A DNA stretch of 64,000 bases from contig JAEZXX010000034.1 of NCBI GenBank assembly GCA_023419535.1, forward strand, positions 1 to 64,000, written 5' to 3'. A model generated the notes under the pieces. It was not told where the DNA came from. It saw only the letters and a list, made by a program, of their open reading frames with translations, and searched no databases. A program made the position numbers and the translations under genes. Numbering within the stretch: position 1 is the first letter of the stretch; every line of letters starts with the position of its first letter. Positions 41,774 through 50,531 of the stretch are shown piece by piece. Source of the stretch: Pseudomonadota bacterium (GTDB lineage Bacteria; Pseudomonadota; Alphaproteobacteria; Rhizobiales; Rhizobiaceae).

Positions 41774-43219
41774 TCAGCGGACCAGGATGTTGCGGAACTG
41801 CCAGGGGTCGCTGGTGTCGAGGTCCTCGGGGAAGAGCCCCGGACGGCCTTCGAGCGGGGTCCAGTCGGTGTAGTAGCCCTTCACCGGGCCGAGATAGGGC
41901 GACTGGACTTCGAGGCAGCGCCTGTAGTCCATCTCGTCGGCCTCGACGATGCCGGCCTCCGGGTTCTCCAGCGCCCAGACCATGCCGGCGAGGACGGCCG
42001 AGGTCACCTGCAGCCCGGTCGCGTTCTGGTAGGGCGCGATCCGGCGGGTTTCCTCCAGCGAGAGCTGCGAGCCGTACCAGTAGGCGTTCTTGGCGTGGCC
42101 GTAGAGAAGGACGCCCAGCTCGTCGATGCCGTCGACCAGCTCGTTCTCGTCGAGCACGTGGTGCTCAGGCTGCATCTTGCCGGCCGCGCCGAAGAGCTCG
42201 TGCAGCGACAGGACGGCATCGTTGCACGGGTGGTAGGCGTAGTGGCAGGTCGGCCGATAGGTGACCTCGTCGTGCTTGTTGCGGTGGGTGAAGTATTCCG
42301 CGATCGAGATCGACTCGTTGTGCGTCACCAGGAAGCCGTACTGCGGCCCGGGCGTCGGGCACCAGGTGCGCACGCGCGTGTTGGCGCCCGGCTGCTCCAG
42401 ATAGATCGCCGACTGGTGGCCCTTCTCGTGATCCTTGGCGTTCTTCGGGCGCCAGCTCTCGTGCGTGCCCCAGCCGAGTTCGGCGGGCTGCATGCCCTCG
42501 GACAGGAAGCCCTCGACCGACCACGTGTTCCAGAAGACGTCGCGGGGCTTGGGGTTCTTGGTGCGCTGCGTGTCGCGCTCGGCGATGTGGATGCCCTTCA
42601 CGCCGGCCTTCTTCATGAGCTTCGCCCAGCCTTCGCGATCGTCCGCCGAGGGCTCCTTGAAGTCCATGCCGGTCTCGGTCGCGATGTCGACGAGCGCCTG
42701 CTTGACGAACCAGGACACCATGCCCGGATTGGCGCCGCAGCAGGAGACGGCCGTCGTGCCGCCGGGGTTCTTGCGCTTCTCGCGGCGCACGGTCTCGCGC
42801 AGCGCGTAGTTCGTGCGGTCCGCGTTCGACATCTTGTCGTCGAAGTAGAAGCCGAGCCACGGCTCGACGACCGTGTCGATGTAGAGGACGCCGAGCTCGC
42901 GGCAGAGCTTAATGAGGTCGAGCGAGCCGGTGTCGACCGACAGGTTGACGCAGAAGCCCTGACCCTCGCCTTCGGTGAGGAGCGGGGTGAGGAGGTCGCG
43001 GTAGTTCTGGCGGGTCACCGCCTCCTTGACGAACTTGATGCCGCGCTCGTCCAGAAGCGCCCGGTCCGTGTCCTTCGGGTCGATGACCGTGAAGCGGTCC
43101 TTGTCGTACTCGAAATGGCGCTCGATGAGCGGCAGCGTTCCTCGGCCGATGGAGCCGAAGCCGATCATCACGACCGGTCCGGTGATCTTGCCGTGGATCG
43201 GATGGTTCTCGTTCGCCAT
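41774..43219 (-). CDS. hss: homospermidine synthase
   Basis: The enzyme makes sym-homospermidine from putrescine in an NAD-dependent reaction. The 481-residue protein has the saccharopine-dehydrogenase-like fold with VMIGFGSIGRGTLPLI (17-32). It also shows the family's SCCGANPGMVSWFVKQAL and HNESISIAEYFT stretches. Homospermidine is a characteristic polyamine of many rhizobia, consistent with the host assignment. A weak hairpin follows the gene. Confidence 0.93.
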   Translation of the reverse strand: MANENHPIHGKITGPVVMIGFGSIGRGTLPLIERHFEYDKDRFTVIDPKDTDRALLDERGIKFVKEAVTRQNYRDLLTPLLTEGEGQGFCVNLSVDTGSLDLIKLCRELGVLYIDTVVEPWLGFYFDDKMSNADRTNYALRETVRREKRKNPGGTTAVSCCGANPGMVSWFVKQALVDIATETGMDFKEPSADDREGWAKLMKKAGVKGIHIAERDTQRTKNPKPRDVFWNTWSVEGFLSEGMQPAELGWGTHESWRPKNAKDHEKGHQSAIYLEQPGANTRVRTWCPTPGPQYGFLVTHNESISIAEYFTHRNKHDEVTYRPTCHYAYHPCNDAVLSLHELFGAAGKMQPEHHVLDENELVDGIDELGVLLYGHAKNAYWYGSQLSLEETRRIAPYQNATGLQVTSAVLAGMVWALENPEAGIVEADEMDYRRCLEVQSPYLGPVKGYYTDWTPLEGRPGLFPEDLDTSDPWQFRNILVR

Positions 43220-43362
43220 GATGGAAAGGTCCTTCTAAGGGCGGGGCCTTGTCGTTTGGTGGGTCCGGCTACGCCAGAACGCTGTCAAAAAAAAGGGGCG
43301 GGGCGGCTCGACGGGCTCGCGCGCACGATGACAGGACCGCTCGGCGAGGGCAAAAGACGGCG

Positions 43363-44322
43363 ATGGAACTGCCGTCCGCCCTTCGCGCCGCCATCGAGCG
43401 CCTCGTCGCCGATCGTTCGCAGTCCGATCTTCGCGCAGCCGGAGAGGCACTGTCGCGCCGCTATCGCGCCGAGACGCGCGACGGGCGGCTCCATCTGTCG
43501 GACGAGCTTCTGGCGCAGGCCTATGCTTGTGCGCGCCTGCCCGCCACGTTCGCGGCGATCGGCGAATGCCTCGCGCAAGTGGCGGAGTTGCGTTCCGATC
43601 TGAAGCCGCGCAGCCTCTTGGACGCCGGAGCCGGACCGGGGACGGCGCTCTGGGCCGCGCACGGGACCTTCCCGATCGAGGCGGCGCTGCTTCTGGAGGC
43701 GAGCGATCCGATCCGGCGCGTCGGGGAGGCGCTCTGGGACGGCGCCTTCGGGTTCGAGCCGCGCTATCGACCGACGGACGTGACGACGGGGCTCGGCGGC
43801 GTACCTCGCGCCGACCTCGTGACGCTCTGCTACGTTCTCGACGAGATCGATCCGGCTCGAATTCCGGGGCTCGTCGACGATCTCTGGGCTGCGACGGGCG
43901 AGCTTCTCGTCGTCGTCGAGCCCGGCACGCCGGCCGGCTGGCGCCGGATCCTCCAGGTTCGCCGACGGCTGATCGAGGGCGGGGCCCATCTCGTCGCGCC
44001 ATGTCCGCACGCCCTCGACTGCCCGGTCGTCGCACCGGACTGGTGCCACTTCGCCCGGCGGCTGCCGCGCTCCAGACTGCACCGCCTCATCAAGGGCGGG
44101 GAGGCGCCCTTCGAGGACGAGAAGTTCGCCTACGTCGCGGTCACGCGCTCGCCCGGCCCGCCGCCGGAGGCACGGATCCTCGCGAGCCCGCGCGAGGCGA
44201 GCGGGCGCGTGGCGCTGAAGCTCTGCCGGTCCGACGGCACCATCCAGGACCGCCTCCTCACCCGCCGCGATGGCGCGGCCTACAAGCACGCCAAGCGCCT
44301 GGGATGGGGCGATGCCTTCTGA
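43363..44322 (+). CDS. Rsm22-like small-ribosomal-subunit methyltransferase
   Basis: This 319-residue SAM-dependent protein resembles mitochondrial Rsm22 (METTL17) and its bacterial relatives. The SAM region is SLLDAGAGPGTALWAA (about 86-101). The cysteine cluster CPHALDCPV...WCHF matches the metal or iron-sulfur site of the family. Bacterial Rsm22 proteins are thought to act in ribosome assembly. The ATG at 43363 lies just past a GC-rich upstream frame that I left out. The brnT module begins 42 bp after its stop. Confidence 0.85.
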   Translation: MELPSALRAAIERLVADRSQSDLRAAGEALSRRYRAETRDGRLHLSDELLAQAYACARLPATFAAIGECLAQVAELRSDLKPRSLLDAGAGPGTALWAAHGTFPIEAALLLEASDPIRRVGEALWDGAFGFEPRYRPTDVTTGLGGVPRADLVTLCYVLDEIDPARIPGLVDDLWAATGELLVVVEPGTPAGWRRILQVRRRLIEGGAHLVAPCPHALDCPVVAPDWCHFARRLPRSRLHRLIKGGEAPFEDEKFAYVAVTRSPGPPPEARILASPREASGRVALKLCRSDGTIQDRLLTRRDGAAYKHAKRLGWGDAF

Positions 44323-44326
44323 CAGG

Positions 44327-44355
44327 TTGCGGACGTTGCGCTGTCAGCGTAGTCT
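44327..44355 (+). promoter_or_regulatory. promoter of the BrnT/XRE module with an embedded operator
   Basis: TTGCGG (44327-44332), a 17-nt spacer, then TAGTCT (44350-44355). The 3' part of the spacer is the palindrome CGCTGTCAGCG (44339-44349), placed so that a bound regulator would block RNA polymerase. It lies 10 bp before the brnT ATG. Confidence 0.55.
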
Positions 44356-44364
44356 CTGCGGTGG

Positions 44365-44631
44365 ATGACGAACTCGTTCGATCCCGAGAAGGACAAGCTG
44401 AACCGCGCACGGCACGGCCTGTCGCTCGCTTTCGGGCACGACGTTCTGGAAGGGCGCGTGACGGAGTTCGAGGACGATCGGTTCGACTACGGCGAGCGGA
44501 GAATGGTCTGCTTCGGAGACGTCGACGGTCGCCTCTATGCTTGCGTCTATACCGTTCGAGCCGACGGACCGCGGATCATCTCGGTCCGAAAGGCGAATGA
44601 CAGGGAGCAGAAGCGCTTTGACCCGCGATGA
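44365..44631 (+). CDS. brnT: BrnT-family (DUF497) ribonuclease toxin
   Basis: This 88-residue protein follows the BrnT pattern: N-terminal FDPEKDKLNRARHGLSL, a middle ERRMVCFGDVDGRLYACVYT, and the C-terminal RIISVRKANDREQKRF. BrnT is an RNase of RelE-like fold whose activity is neutralised by BrnA. The next gene starts inside its 3' end, by 35 bases. A promoter with a palindrome lies directly upstream. Confidence 0.88.
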   Translation: MTNSFDPEKDKLNRARHGLSLAFGHDVLEGRVTEFEDDRFDYGERRMVCFGDVDGRLYACVYTVRADGPRIISVRKANDREQKRFDPR

Positions 44632-44896
44632 CCTGAACGATTTCGAGGACAACCCGGACTGGAGCGGAGTGGCCGTCGAACCGCTCGATGCTTCGGCCAA
44701 GCTCCAGTCCGTCCGGGCGCGCTTGCGGCTCAGTCAGCAAGGTTTCGCAGACCTCCTCGGGGTTCCCGCCGCGACGCTTCGCAACTGGGAGCAGAAGCGC
44801 ACGGAACCCGACGCGTTCGCCCGGCGAATGATCGACGTCATCTACGACGACCCGGAAGGGATGCGATCGAGGCTTGCGCACTCGACCGCCGCCTGA
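44597..44896 (+). CDS. XRE-type antitoxin partner of BrnT
   Basis: This 99-residue protein overlaps the toxin gene. Its N-terminal part has DFEDNPDWSG, reminiscent of the DNPxW motif of BrnA. The C-terminal part is an XRE-like helix-turn-helix (LRLSQQGFADLLGVPAATLRNWEQKRTEP). Classical BrnA is a ribbon-helix-helix protein, so this looks like a variant partner. An alternative start is the TTG at 44618. It presumably binds the palindrome in the brnT promoter; that is inference. Confidence 0.8.
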   Translation: MTGSRSALTRDDLNDFEDNPDWSGVAVEPLDASAKLQSVRARLRLSQQGFADLLGVPAATLRNWEQKRTEPDAFARRMIDVIYDDPEGMRSRLAHSTAA

Positions 44897-44902
44897 GGCG
44901 CC

Positions 44903-46720
44903 TCAGTCCTCCAGCGCTTCCAGCTCGTCGATGAAGCCCGAGATGACGCCGAGCCCCTTCGACCAGAAGGCGGGGTCGGCCGCATCGAGTCCGAACGGGG
45001 CCAGCAGCTCCGAATGGTGTTTGGTGCCGCCGGCCTTCAGCATCTCGAAGTACTTCTCCTGGAAACCCGCTTCCGAGGTCCGGTAGACCGCGTAGAGCGA
45101 GTTCACGAGGCAGTCGCCGAAGGCGTAGGCGTAGACGTAGAACGGCGAGTGGACGAAGTGCGGGACGTAGGTCCAGAAGCTCTCGTAGTCGTCTCCGAGC
45201 CGGATGGACGGCCCGAGGCTCTCGGCCTGGACCTCGCGCCAGATGGCGCCGATCCGCTCGGCGGTGAGTTCGCCCGTCCGGCGCTCCTCGTGGACGCGGC
45301 GCTCGAACAGGTAGAACGCGATCTGGCGAACCACAGTGTTGATCATGTCCTCCACCTTCGAGGCGAGGAGGATGCGGCGCTCGGCGGCGCTCGGCGCGTT
45401 GTCGATCAGCGAACGGAAGGTCAGCATCTCGCCGAAGACAGATGCGGTCTCGGCGAGCGTCAGCGGGGTCTGGGACATGAGCGCGCCCTGGCGCGCGGCG
45501 AGCACCTGATGCACGCCGTGCCCCAGCTCGTGCGCAAGCGTCATCACGTCCCGCGGCTTGCCGAGATAGTTCATCAGGACGTAGGGGTGCGCGGACGGCA
45601 CCGTCGGGTGCGCGAAGGCGCCAGGAGCCTTGCCGGGGCGCACGCCGGCATCGATCCAACCCTCCTCGAAGAAGCGTTCGGCGATCGAGGCCATCTCGGG
45701 CGAGAATCCGGCATAGGCCGAGAGCACGGTCGAGCGCGCGTCCGCCCAGGGCACGAGCGGTCGCTTCGGCCCCGGAAGCGGCGCATTGCGGTCGAACGCC
45801 TCCAGTTGCTCCAGCCCGAGCCAGCGCGCCTTGAGCGCGTAGTAGCGGTGCGAGATTTCCGGATAGGCCGCCTGTACCGCGCCGGCCAGCGCGTCGATGA
45901 CCTCGCCCTCCACGCGGTTTGCCAGATGCCGCGAGTCGGCGACGTCGGCAAAACCGCGCCAGCGATCCGAAATCTCCTTGTCCTTGGCGAGCGTGTTGGT
46001 GATCAGCGTGAAGAGGCGAAGATTCTGCGAGAAGACCGCGGCGAGCGCTTCGAAGCCCTTGCGGCGGGTGTCCCGGTTCTCGTCCTGCAGGAGGTTCAGC
46101 GCCTCCTCCAAGGAAAGGCTGTCCCCATCGACCTCGAAACGGAGCGCCGTCATCGTCTCGTCGAACAGGCGGTTCCAGGCGCCTGCGCCCGTCTGCCCCT
46201 TTTCCAGAAACAGCTCCTCGACGCGGTCCTCGAGCTGGAAGGGCTTGTCGAGCCGCAGATCGACGATCCAGGGACGGTAGCGCGCCAGCGCCGGGTTCTC
46301 TTCCATCGCGCCGTCGATCAGGGCGTCGTCGATCCGGTTCAGCTCCAGCGGGAAGAAGAGGAGCTTGGAGGAGATGTCGGTGAGGCGGGACTGGATGTCG
46401 CCGTAGAATTTGGCGTTGACCGGCGAGGCCGTGTCGTCGGTGTAGAGGAGCCCGGCATAGGAGCCGAGCCGCCCGAGCAACTCCTCGATCGCCTCGAAGG
46501 TCTCGATTCCCTGCGCCAGGGCCCCGCCGGCCGGCAGGGCCGCCTCTTCGGCAAGCCGTCCGCGAAACCGGGTCTGGAACGCCTCCACCTGCCGCGCCCC
46601 CTCGGCGAGGTCCCGTTCGATCGCCGGGCTGTCGATCCCCGAATACAGATCGTCGAGCCGCCAGCGGGGCAGGGGGCCCAGATCGTCCGTTCCGATCGTG
46701 CGCGCAGTGTTCGTCGTCAT
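44903..46720 (-). CDS. pepF: oligoendopeptidase F, M3 family
   Basis: This cytoplasmic zinc peptidase cleaves oligopeptides. The 605-residue protein has the zinc motif HELGHGVHQ near residue 397 and the downstream glutamate region SVFGEMLTF. The N-terminal 200 residues form the PepF N domain (RWRLDDLYSGIDSPAIERD). The ATG at 46720 was chosen since the longer frame upstream is arginine-rich and unlike the family. It converges on the XRE antitoxin gene with 6 bp between. Confidence 0.92.
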   Translation of the reverse strand: MTTNTARTIGTDDLGPLPRWRLDDLYSGIDSPAIERDLAEGARQVEAFQTRFRGRLAEEAALPAGGALAQGIETFEAIEELLGRLGSYAGLLYTDDTASPVNAKFYGDIQSRLTDISSKLLFFPLELNRIDDALIDGAMEENPALARYRPWIVDLRLDKPFQLEDRVEELFLEKGQTGAGAWNRLFDETMTALRFEVDGDSLSLEEALNLLQDENRDTRRKGFEALAAVFSQNLRLFTLITNTLAKDKEISDRWRGFADVADSRHLANRVEGEVIDALAGAVQAAYPEISHRYYALKARWLGLEQLEAFDRNAPLPGPKRPLVPWADARSTVLSAYAGFSPEMASIAERFFEEGWIDAGVRPGKAPGAFAHPTVPSAHPYVLMNYLGKPRDVMTLAHELGHGVHQVLAARQGALMSQTPLTLAETASVFGEMLTFRSLIDNAPSAAERRILLASKVEDMINTVVRQIAFYLFERRVHEERRTGELTAERIGAIWREVQAESLGPSIRLGDDYESFWTYVPHFVHSPFYVYAYAFGDCLVNSLYAVYRTSEAGFQEKYFEMLKAGGTKHHSELLAPFGLDAADPAFWSKGLGVISGFIDELEALED

Positions 46721-47048
46721 CGGTCCTCGCTTGGCCTCGGTCGGCGTCGTCCGGCCTTCTAGCGGCTGGTGACGGCGATGGCGAGGCGACCGACTCCCGG
46801 GTGGACGCCGAGCCTGTCGCTTCCATCTTCCATCGCGCGAGGGGATAAGATGCATACCCGGGCGATTCGCGTCGGCGACGGCAGGACGTTAGGCGGATGT
46901 TAACCCTGCCCGTGCTCAATTGAGCGAAATTTGGGCAAGTGTCATCTTTATGCCGCACTTTCTGCCGACCGATCTCTTGAACGGTCGCAACGCATTCAGC
47001 GTCGCCGCGGGGGACACGCGAGACGACGACGTTCCGAGGGGATACCGC
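46721..47048. other. 328-bp divergent region, pepF / DUF882 gene
   Basis: It holds the upstream regions of both genes. A CtrA-like box is at 46889-46903 and a perfect 12-bp palindrome GCTCAATTGAGC at 46914-46925. No gene is supported. Confidence 0.5.
46889..46903. promoter_or_regulatory. CtrA-like box (TTAG-N7-TTAA)
   Basis: TTAG (46889-46892), seven bases, then TTAA (46900-46903). One mismatch from TTAA-N7-TTAA. It is about 145 bp before the DUF882 gene. Confidence 0.4.
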
Positions 47049-48848
47049 ATGTTCGGACTGACCGGACTCGCCGCGCGCCAGATGGTTCGGGCCGCCGCGA
47101 TCACCGTCGCCGCATTCGTGCTGGTCGTGACGGCGAACGGGCCTGCGAAGGCCGAGACGCGAACGCTTCCCCTCTATCACGTGCACCTGCGCGAATCCTC
47201 CAACGTCACCTACAAGCGCAACGGCCGCTTCCTCCAGGAGGGGCTGCGGCAGGCGAACTGGGCCCTGCGCGACTGGCGCGAGAGCAAGCCCACCAACATG
47301 GATCCGCATCTCCTGGACATGCTGTGGGAGATCCACCGGCGCACCGGCGCGCGTGGTCCGATCCACATCATCGGCGGCTACCGCTCCCCGACGACGAACC
47401 GCACCCTTCGCTCGCGCTCCTCGGGCGTGGCTGAGAACAGCCAGCACACGCGTGGCAAGGCGATCGACTTCTTCATCCCCGGCGTGCCGCTGTCGCGCGT
47501 TCGCGACGCGGCCATGCAGCTGCAGATCGGGGGCGTCGGCTACTATCCCCGGTCGGGCTCGCCCTTCGTCCACATCGACACCGGAAACGGCCGCTACTGG
47601 CCGCGCATGAACCGCAACGAGCTGGCCCGCATCTTCCCCAAGGGCAACACGATCTACGTGCCGGCCGACGGCCGCCCGCTGCCCGGCTACGAAACGGCGC
47701 TCGCCTCCTACAATCAGCGCCGCTCCGGCTCCTCGGTCCAGATGGCCGACGCGCGCACCGGCGGCCGGAGCCTGCTCGCGCGCCTCTTCGGCGGCGGCGC
47801 GGACGAAGCGGAGGACAACGCGGAGGTCGAGACGGCTCCCGTGCCGCAGCGCGGACGCGCACCGGCCCAGCCCGCCGCGCCCGCCCGTCAGGCGCCGCAG
47901 CCGCAGGTCCAGGTCGCCGCGGCGCCCGCCCCCCGGCCGGCCCTCCCTTCGGGCGTCGGGATGCCCGAGCGCGGCGAGTTCGACACCTCCAGCCGCTCGC
48001 CGACACCGCGCGCCGGCATCCCCGAACAGACCGAGATCGCCGCGCTCGTCCGCGTGCCGGTTCCGACCTTCGCGCCGGTGCGCAGCGCCGTTGCAGCGGT
48101 CGCGGCACCGATGCAGGCGCCGACACAAGCGGCCGAGCCGGCCGTCGAGATCGCCGCGCTCGAGCCGGAGACCCCCTCACCCTCCGCGCCTGGGCAACTC
48201 GCCTATGCGGTTCCGACGCCGAGCAGCCGGCCGGCCTTCGAAGCCGTCCTGCAGGCCGGGACGATCCCGGTGCCCGCCGGCTCGCCCGAGCCCGGCGCGG
48301 TCGCCGAGGCCTCCCCGGCCGCCGAACCCGCGGCGCCGACCTCCGTCGCAGAGGTGCTCGTCGCCGCCTTGGAGCCCGAAACCGCTCCGCCGGCGCTCGT
48401 CACCCCGGTCTCGGCCCCGCCGCGCCCGGCGCCCCAGCCCGACACCGCGGCGACCATCCCGTCCTCGCTCGTCGCCGCCCTCGAAGCCGAAGCGTCTGCT
48501 CTGGAGGCTGAAGGCCTGCCGGCCGTCGAGACGTCCGCGGCCGCGGATGCGGTCTCGCCGAACGGCAAATCCGGTCGCGTCCTGCGGGAGCCGGGCGTGA
48601 GGGCGAAGGCGAACACGGTGGCGATCGAAGAGGCGATCGGCCAGCGCGTCCAGATCGCCTCGCTCGTCACCAGCCCCGAGCGCCGTGCCCAGGAAGGCCG
48701 CGCCGCACGGCCCGACGCCGGCATGCTCGTGGTGGACGTTCCCGTCGCCGTGCTCGAGAGCGGCTTTGCGCCCAAGGAGCCCGTGGCGGCCAGCGACCGG
48801 TTCACCGGATCCGCCGTCACCTTCCTGCCGGTCCGACGTCTTCAGTAG
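47049..48848 (+). CDS. DUF882 / peptidase M15-like exported protein with a long Pro/Ala-rich tail
   Basis: This 599-residue exported protein has a signal peptide (about 1-36, ending NGPAKAE). The N-terminal DUF882 domain (about 40-215) belongs to the YcbK/M15-like murein peptidases. The zinc-site residues are visible in ENSQHTRGKAIDFFI and PFVHIDTG. The C-terminal 370 residues are low-complexity and rich in Pro/Ala/Glu, with repeated AALEPET units. The ATG at 47049 has GAGGGGAT upstream. The tail may span the periplasm; that is inference. Confidence 0.85.
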   Translation: MFGLTGLAARQMVRAAAITVAAFVLVVTANGPAKAETRTLPLYHVHLRESSNVTYKRNGRFLQEGLRQANWALRDWRESKPTNMDPHLLDMLWEIHRRTGARGPIHIIGGYRSPTTNRTLRSRSSGVAENSQHTRGKAIDFFIPGVPLSRVRDAAMQLQIGGVGYYPRSGSPFVHIDTGNGRYWPRMNRNELARIFPKGNTIYVPADGRPLPGYETALASYNQRRSGSSVQMADARTGGRSLLARLFGGGADEAEDNAEVETAPVPQRGRAPAQPAAPARQAPQPQVQVAAAPAPRPALPSGVGMPERGEFDTSSRSPTPRAGIPEQTEIAALVRVPVPTFAPVRSAVAAVAAPMQAPTQAAEPAVEIAALEPETPSPSAPGQLAYAVPTPSSRPAFEAVLQAGTIPVPAGSPEPGAVAEASPAAEPAAPTSVAEVLVAALEPETAPPALVTPVSAPPRPAPQPDTAATIPSSLVAALEAEASALEAEGLPAVETSAAADAVSPNGKSGRVLREPGVRAKANTVAIEEAIGQRVQIASLVTSPERRAQEGRAARPDAGMLVVDVPVAVLESGFAPKEPVAASDRFTGSAVTFLPVRRLQ

Positions 48849-49270
48849 AGGCCCCGAGGCCGGCGGCCGCTCGTCCCGACGGATGGGCGCGTCAGCCGCG
48901 TCGTGTGAAGAAGCCTTTCGCCGCGCCGCGATCGTGAGGTCGGGCATTTGCGTCGACCGCCGATTCGCGTCCGGAGGAATCGGCATGGGCGCGGCCGGGT
49001 GCCAGCAGAGCGCTCCTGTGAACACTCGGTCTACAACCGAAACCTAGCGAAAACTGTATCGTTAGATTACCGATCGGCCATCTTACGTGCCGACGTCTTG
49101 ATCGCTCAAGTCGACGCTTGACACAAATGAAGATTGCGTAAATACAGCGGAAGAGAGGAAGTGTTCCGGGCTGTGCGCACCCGAGATGTCGAGGTTTTCG
49201 GCAATCGTTTGCATGCGGCGGAGCCGGACGGCGTGTAGGTTCGGGCCCGCGCCACAGTTCAGGTGAGAAG
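48849..49270. other. 422-bp region upstream of mucR with an AT-rich island
   Basis: No gene is supported. From about 49020 to 49165 the sequence is clearly more AT-rich than the rest of the window. A promoter candidate sits at 49118-49146. MucR proteins bind AT-rich DNA and repress themselves, so this may be the autoregulatory site. Confidence 0.5.
49118..49146 (+). promoter_or_regulatory. promoter candidate for mucR
   Basis: A perfect -35 box TTGACA (49118-49123), a 17-nt spacer, and AATACA (49141-49146). It gives a 5' leader of about 115 nt before mucR. Confidence 0.55.
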
Positions 49271-49699
49271 ATGGATCAGATCGAAAGCCCCGCCAACAAC
49301 GAGATGCTGATGGAGCTGACGGCGGAGGTCGTGGCGGCCTATGTCAGCAACAATTCGCTGCCGGTCTCGGACTTGCCGGCGCTCATCTCGGATGTCTACG
49401 GTGCTTTGGGGCGCACCACATCGGCTCCGCAGGCTCCCGTCGTCGAGAAGCCGAAGCCCGCGGTGCCTGTCAAGCGCTCGGTCACGGACGACTACATCAT
49501 CTGCCTGGAAGACGGGAAGAAGTTCAAGTCGCTCAAGCGGCATCTGATGACCCACTACAACCTGTCCCCCGAAGAGTATCGCGAGAAGTGGGAGTTGCCG
49601 GCCGACTACCCGATGGTCGCACCGAACTACGCGGCGGCGCGATCGCGGCTCGCCAAGCAGATGGGCCTCGGCCACAAGCGCCGGCGCGGCGCGCGCTGA
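49271..49699 (+). CDS. mucR: Ros/MucR-family zinc-finger transcriptional regulator
   Basis: This 142-residue regulator controls exopolysaccharide, motility and cell-cycle genes in rhizobia. The prokaryotic zinc finger lies at residues 75-110: Cys78, Asp81 in place of a second cysteine, His91 and His95 ([19 protein letters not shown]), followed by EEYREKW. The N-terminal [15 protein letters not shown] is the oligomerisation part. The ATG has AGGTGAG upstream. The AT-rich upstream region is a likely self-binding site. Confidence 0.93.
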   Translation: MDQIESPANNEMLMELTAEVVAAYVSNNSLPVSDLPALISDVYGALGRTTSAPQAPVVEKPKPAVPVKRSVTDDYIICLEDGKKFKSLKRHLMTHYNLSPEEYREKWELPADYPMVAPNYAAARSRLAKQMGLGHKRRRGAR

Positions 49700-50003
49700 A
49701 GCCTTCGACGCTTCGTTCACGATCGATCGGCCCGGTTCGAGTCCTCTCGGCCGGGCGGATCTCGTTCGGACGGGGCAACAAGGCTCGCCGGGGAAGGGGG
49801 CGTGCGCGCGAGGTCCGCGAACTTCGCAGCGTCGCGCAAGAATCGGAACCGATTCTAGGAAAGCCCGATCCGTCGTTTCACGAGGATCGAGCGACCTTCG
49901 TGCGTGCGAACGGCCGGCGCTCCCAGGAGCAGCCGGACGCCGCCGCAGAAGGCAAAGGACGGTCCCGCGCCCGCTCAAGGCCGACGCGCGGTCCTGCGGC
50001 CAA
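49700..50003. other. 304-bp intergenic region after mucR with an 18-bp palindrome
   Basis: The only structure I see is AGAATCGGAACCGATTCT at 49839-49856, an 8-bp perfect dyad with a 2-nt centre. There is no coding signal. Confidence 0.45.
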
Positions 50004-50531
50004 TCAGTCCGGCGAGGCCATCCGCCGGCGGATGTCGGCCTGCGAGGTCATCGGGCGGCCGCGTTCGGCCCGGCCCACGCGCTCGTAGAAGGCGTTGCCG
50101 CCGGCGATCGCGACATAGTTCATGTTGCCGTAGCCGAAGGTCAGCCCGGCCTGATGGAAGAACATCGCGTTCGAGGCCTCGACGTCCTCGTGACGGGCGC
50201 CGGCCAGAACGTCCTCGGCGACCTCCATTGCCAGATCGCTGCCCTGCGCCATCGGGCGGGACATCACGCCGGGCGCGAACTGGTTGCGCTGCGCCACGAC
50301 ACCGCAGACGTCGTCTCCATAGGCTTCCGATTCAACTCGGTTCATCACCACCGATCCGACCGCCAGCATGCCCTCCCGGCTCGACCGCTGGGATTCGAAG
50401 TACATCGCGCGCGCCAGGCACTCCTGCGCCCGGGGATCGACCTCGGCCGTCAGGGCCAGCGGTTCGACCTTGGTCTGTTGGCATCCGGCCAGCGCGGCGA
50501 GCGCCGCAAGACCGATGGCGATCCGGATCAT
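50004..50531 (-). CDS. cell-wall hydrolase lipoprotein, SleB/Hydrolase_2 type
   Basis: This 175-residue lipoprotein has a signal peptide ending in the lipobox ALAGC (Cys17). The Hydrolase_2 (SleB-like) domain follows, with the catalytic-glutamate stretch LARAMYFESQRSSREGMLAVG and the C-terminal GNMNYVAIAGGNAFYER. Such proteins cleave peptidoglycan. The ATG at 50531 puts the signal peptide first; a longer frame to 50618 would bury it. It is divergent from rlpA with 365 bp between. Confidence 0.85.
   Translation of the reverse strand: MIRIAIGLAALAALAGCQQTKVEPLALTAEVDPRAQECLARAMYFESQRSSREGMLAVGSVVMNRVESEAYGDDVCGVVAQRNQFAPGVMSRPMAQGSDLAMEVAEDVLAGARHEDVEASNAMFFHQAGLTFGYGNMNYVAIAGGNAFYERVGRAERGRPMTSQADIRRRMASPD

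Noticed and set aside
44838..48128. 1096-codon minus-strand frame
   Set aside because: It overlaps pepF in another frame and DUF882 in antisense, with no domain of its own.
49844..49890. EcfG-type stress promoter (GGAAC...CGTT)
   Set aside because: GGAAC and CGTT are both present but 24 bp apart rather than 16-17.
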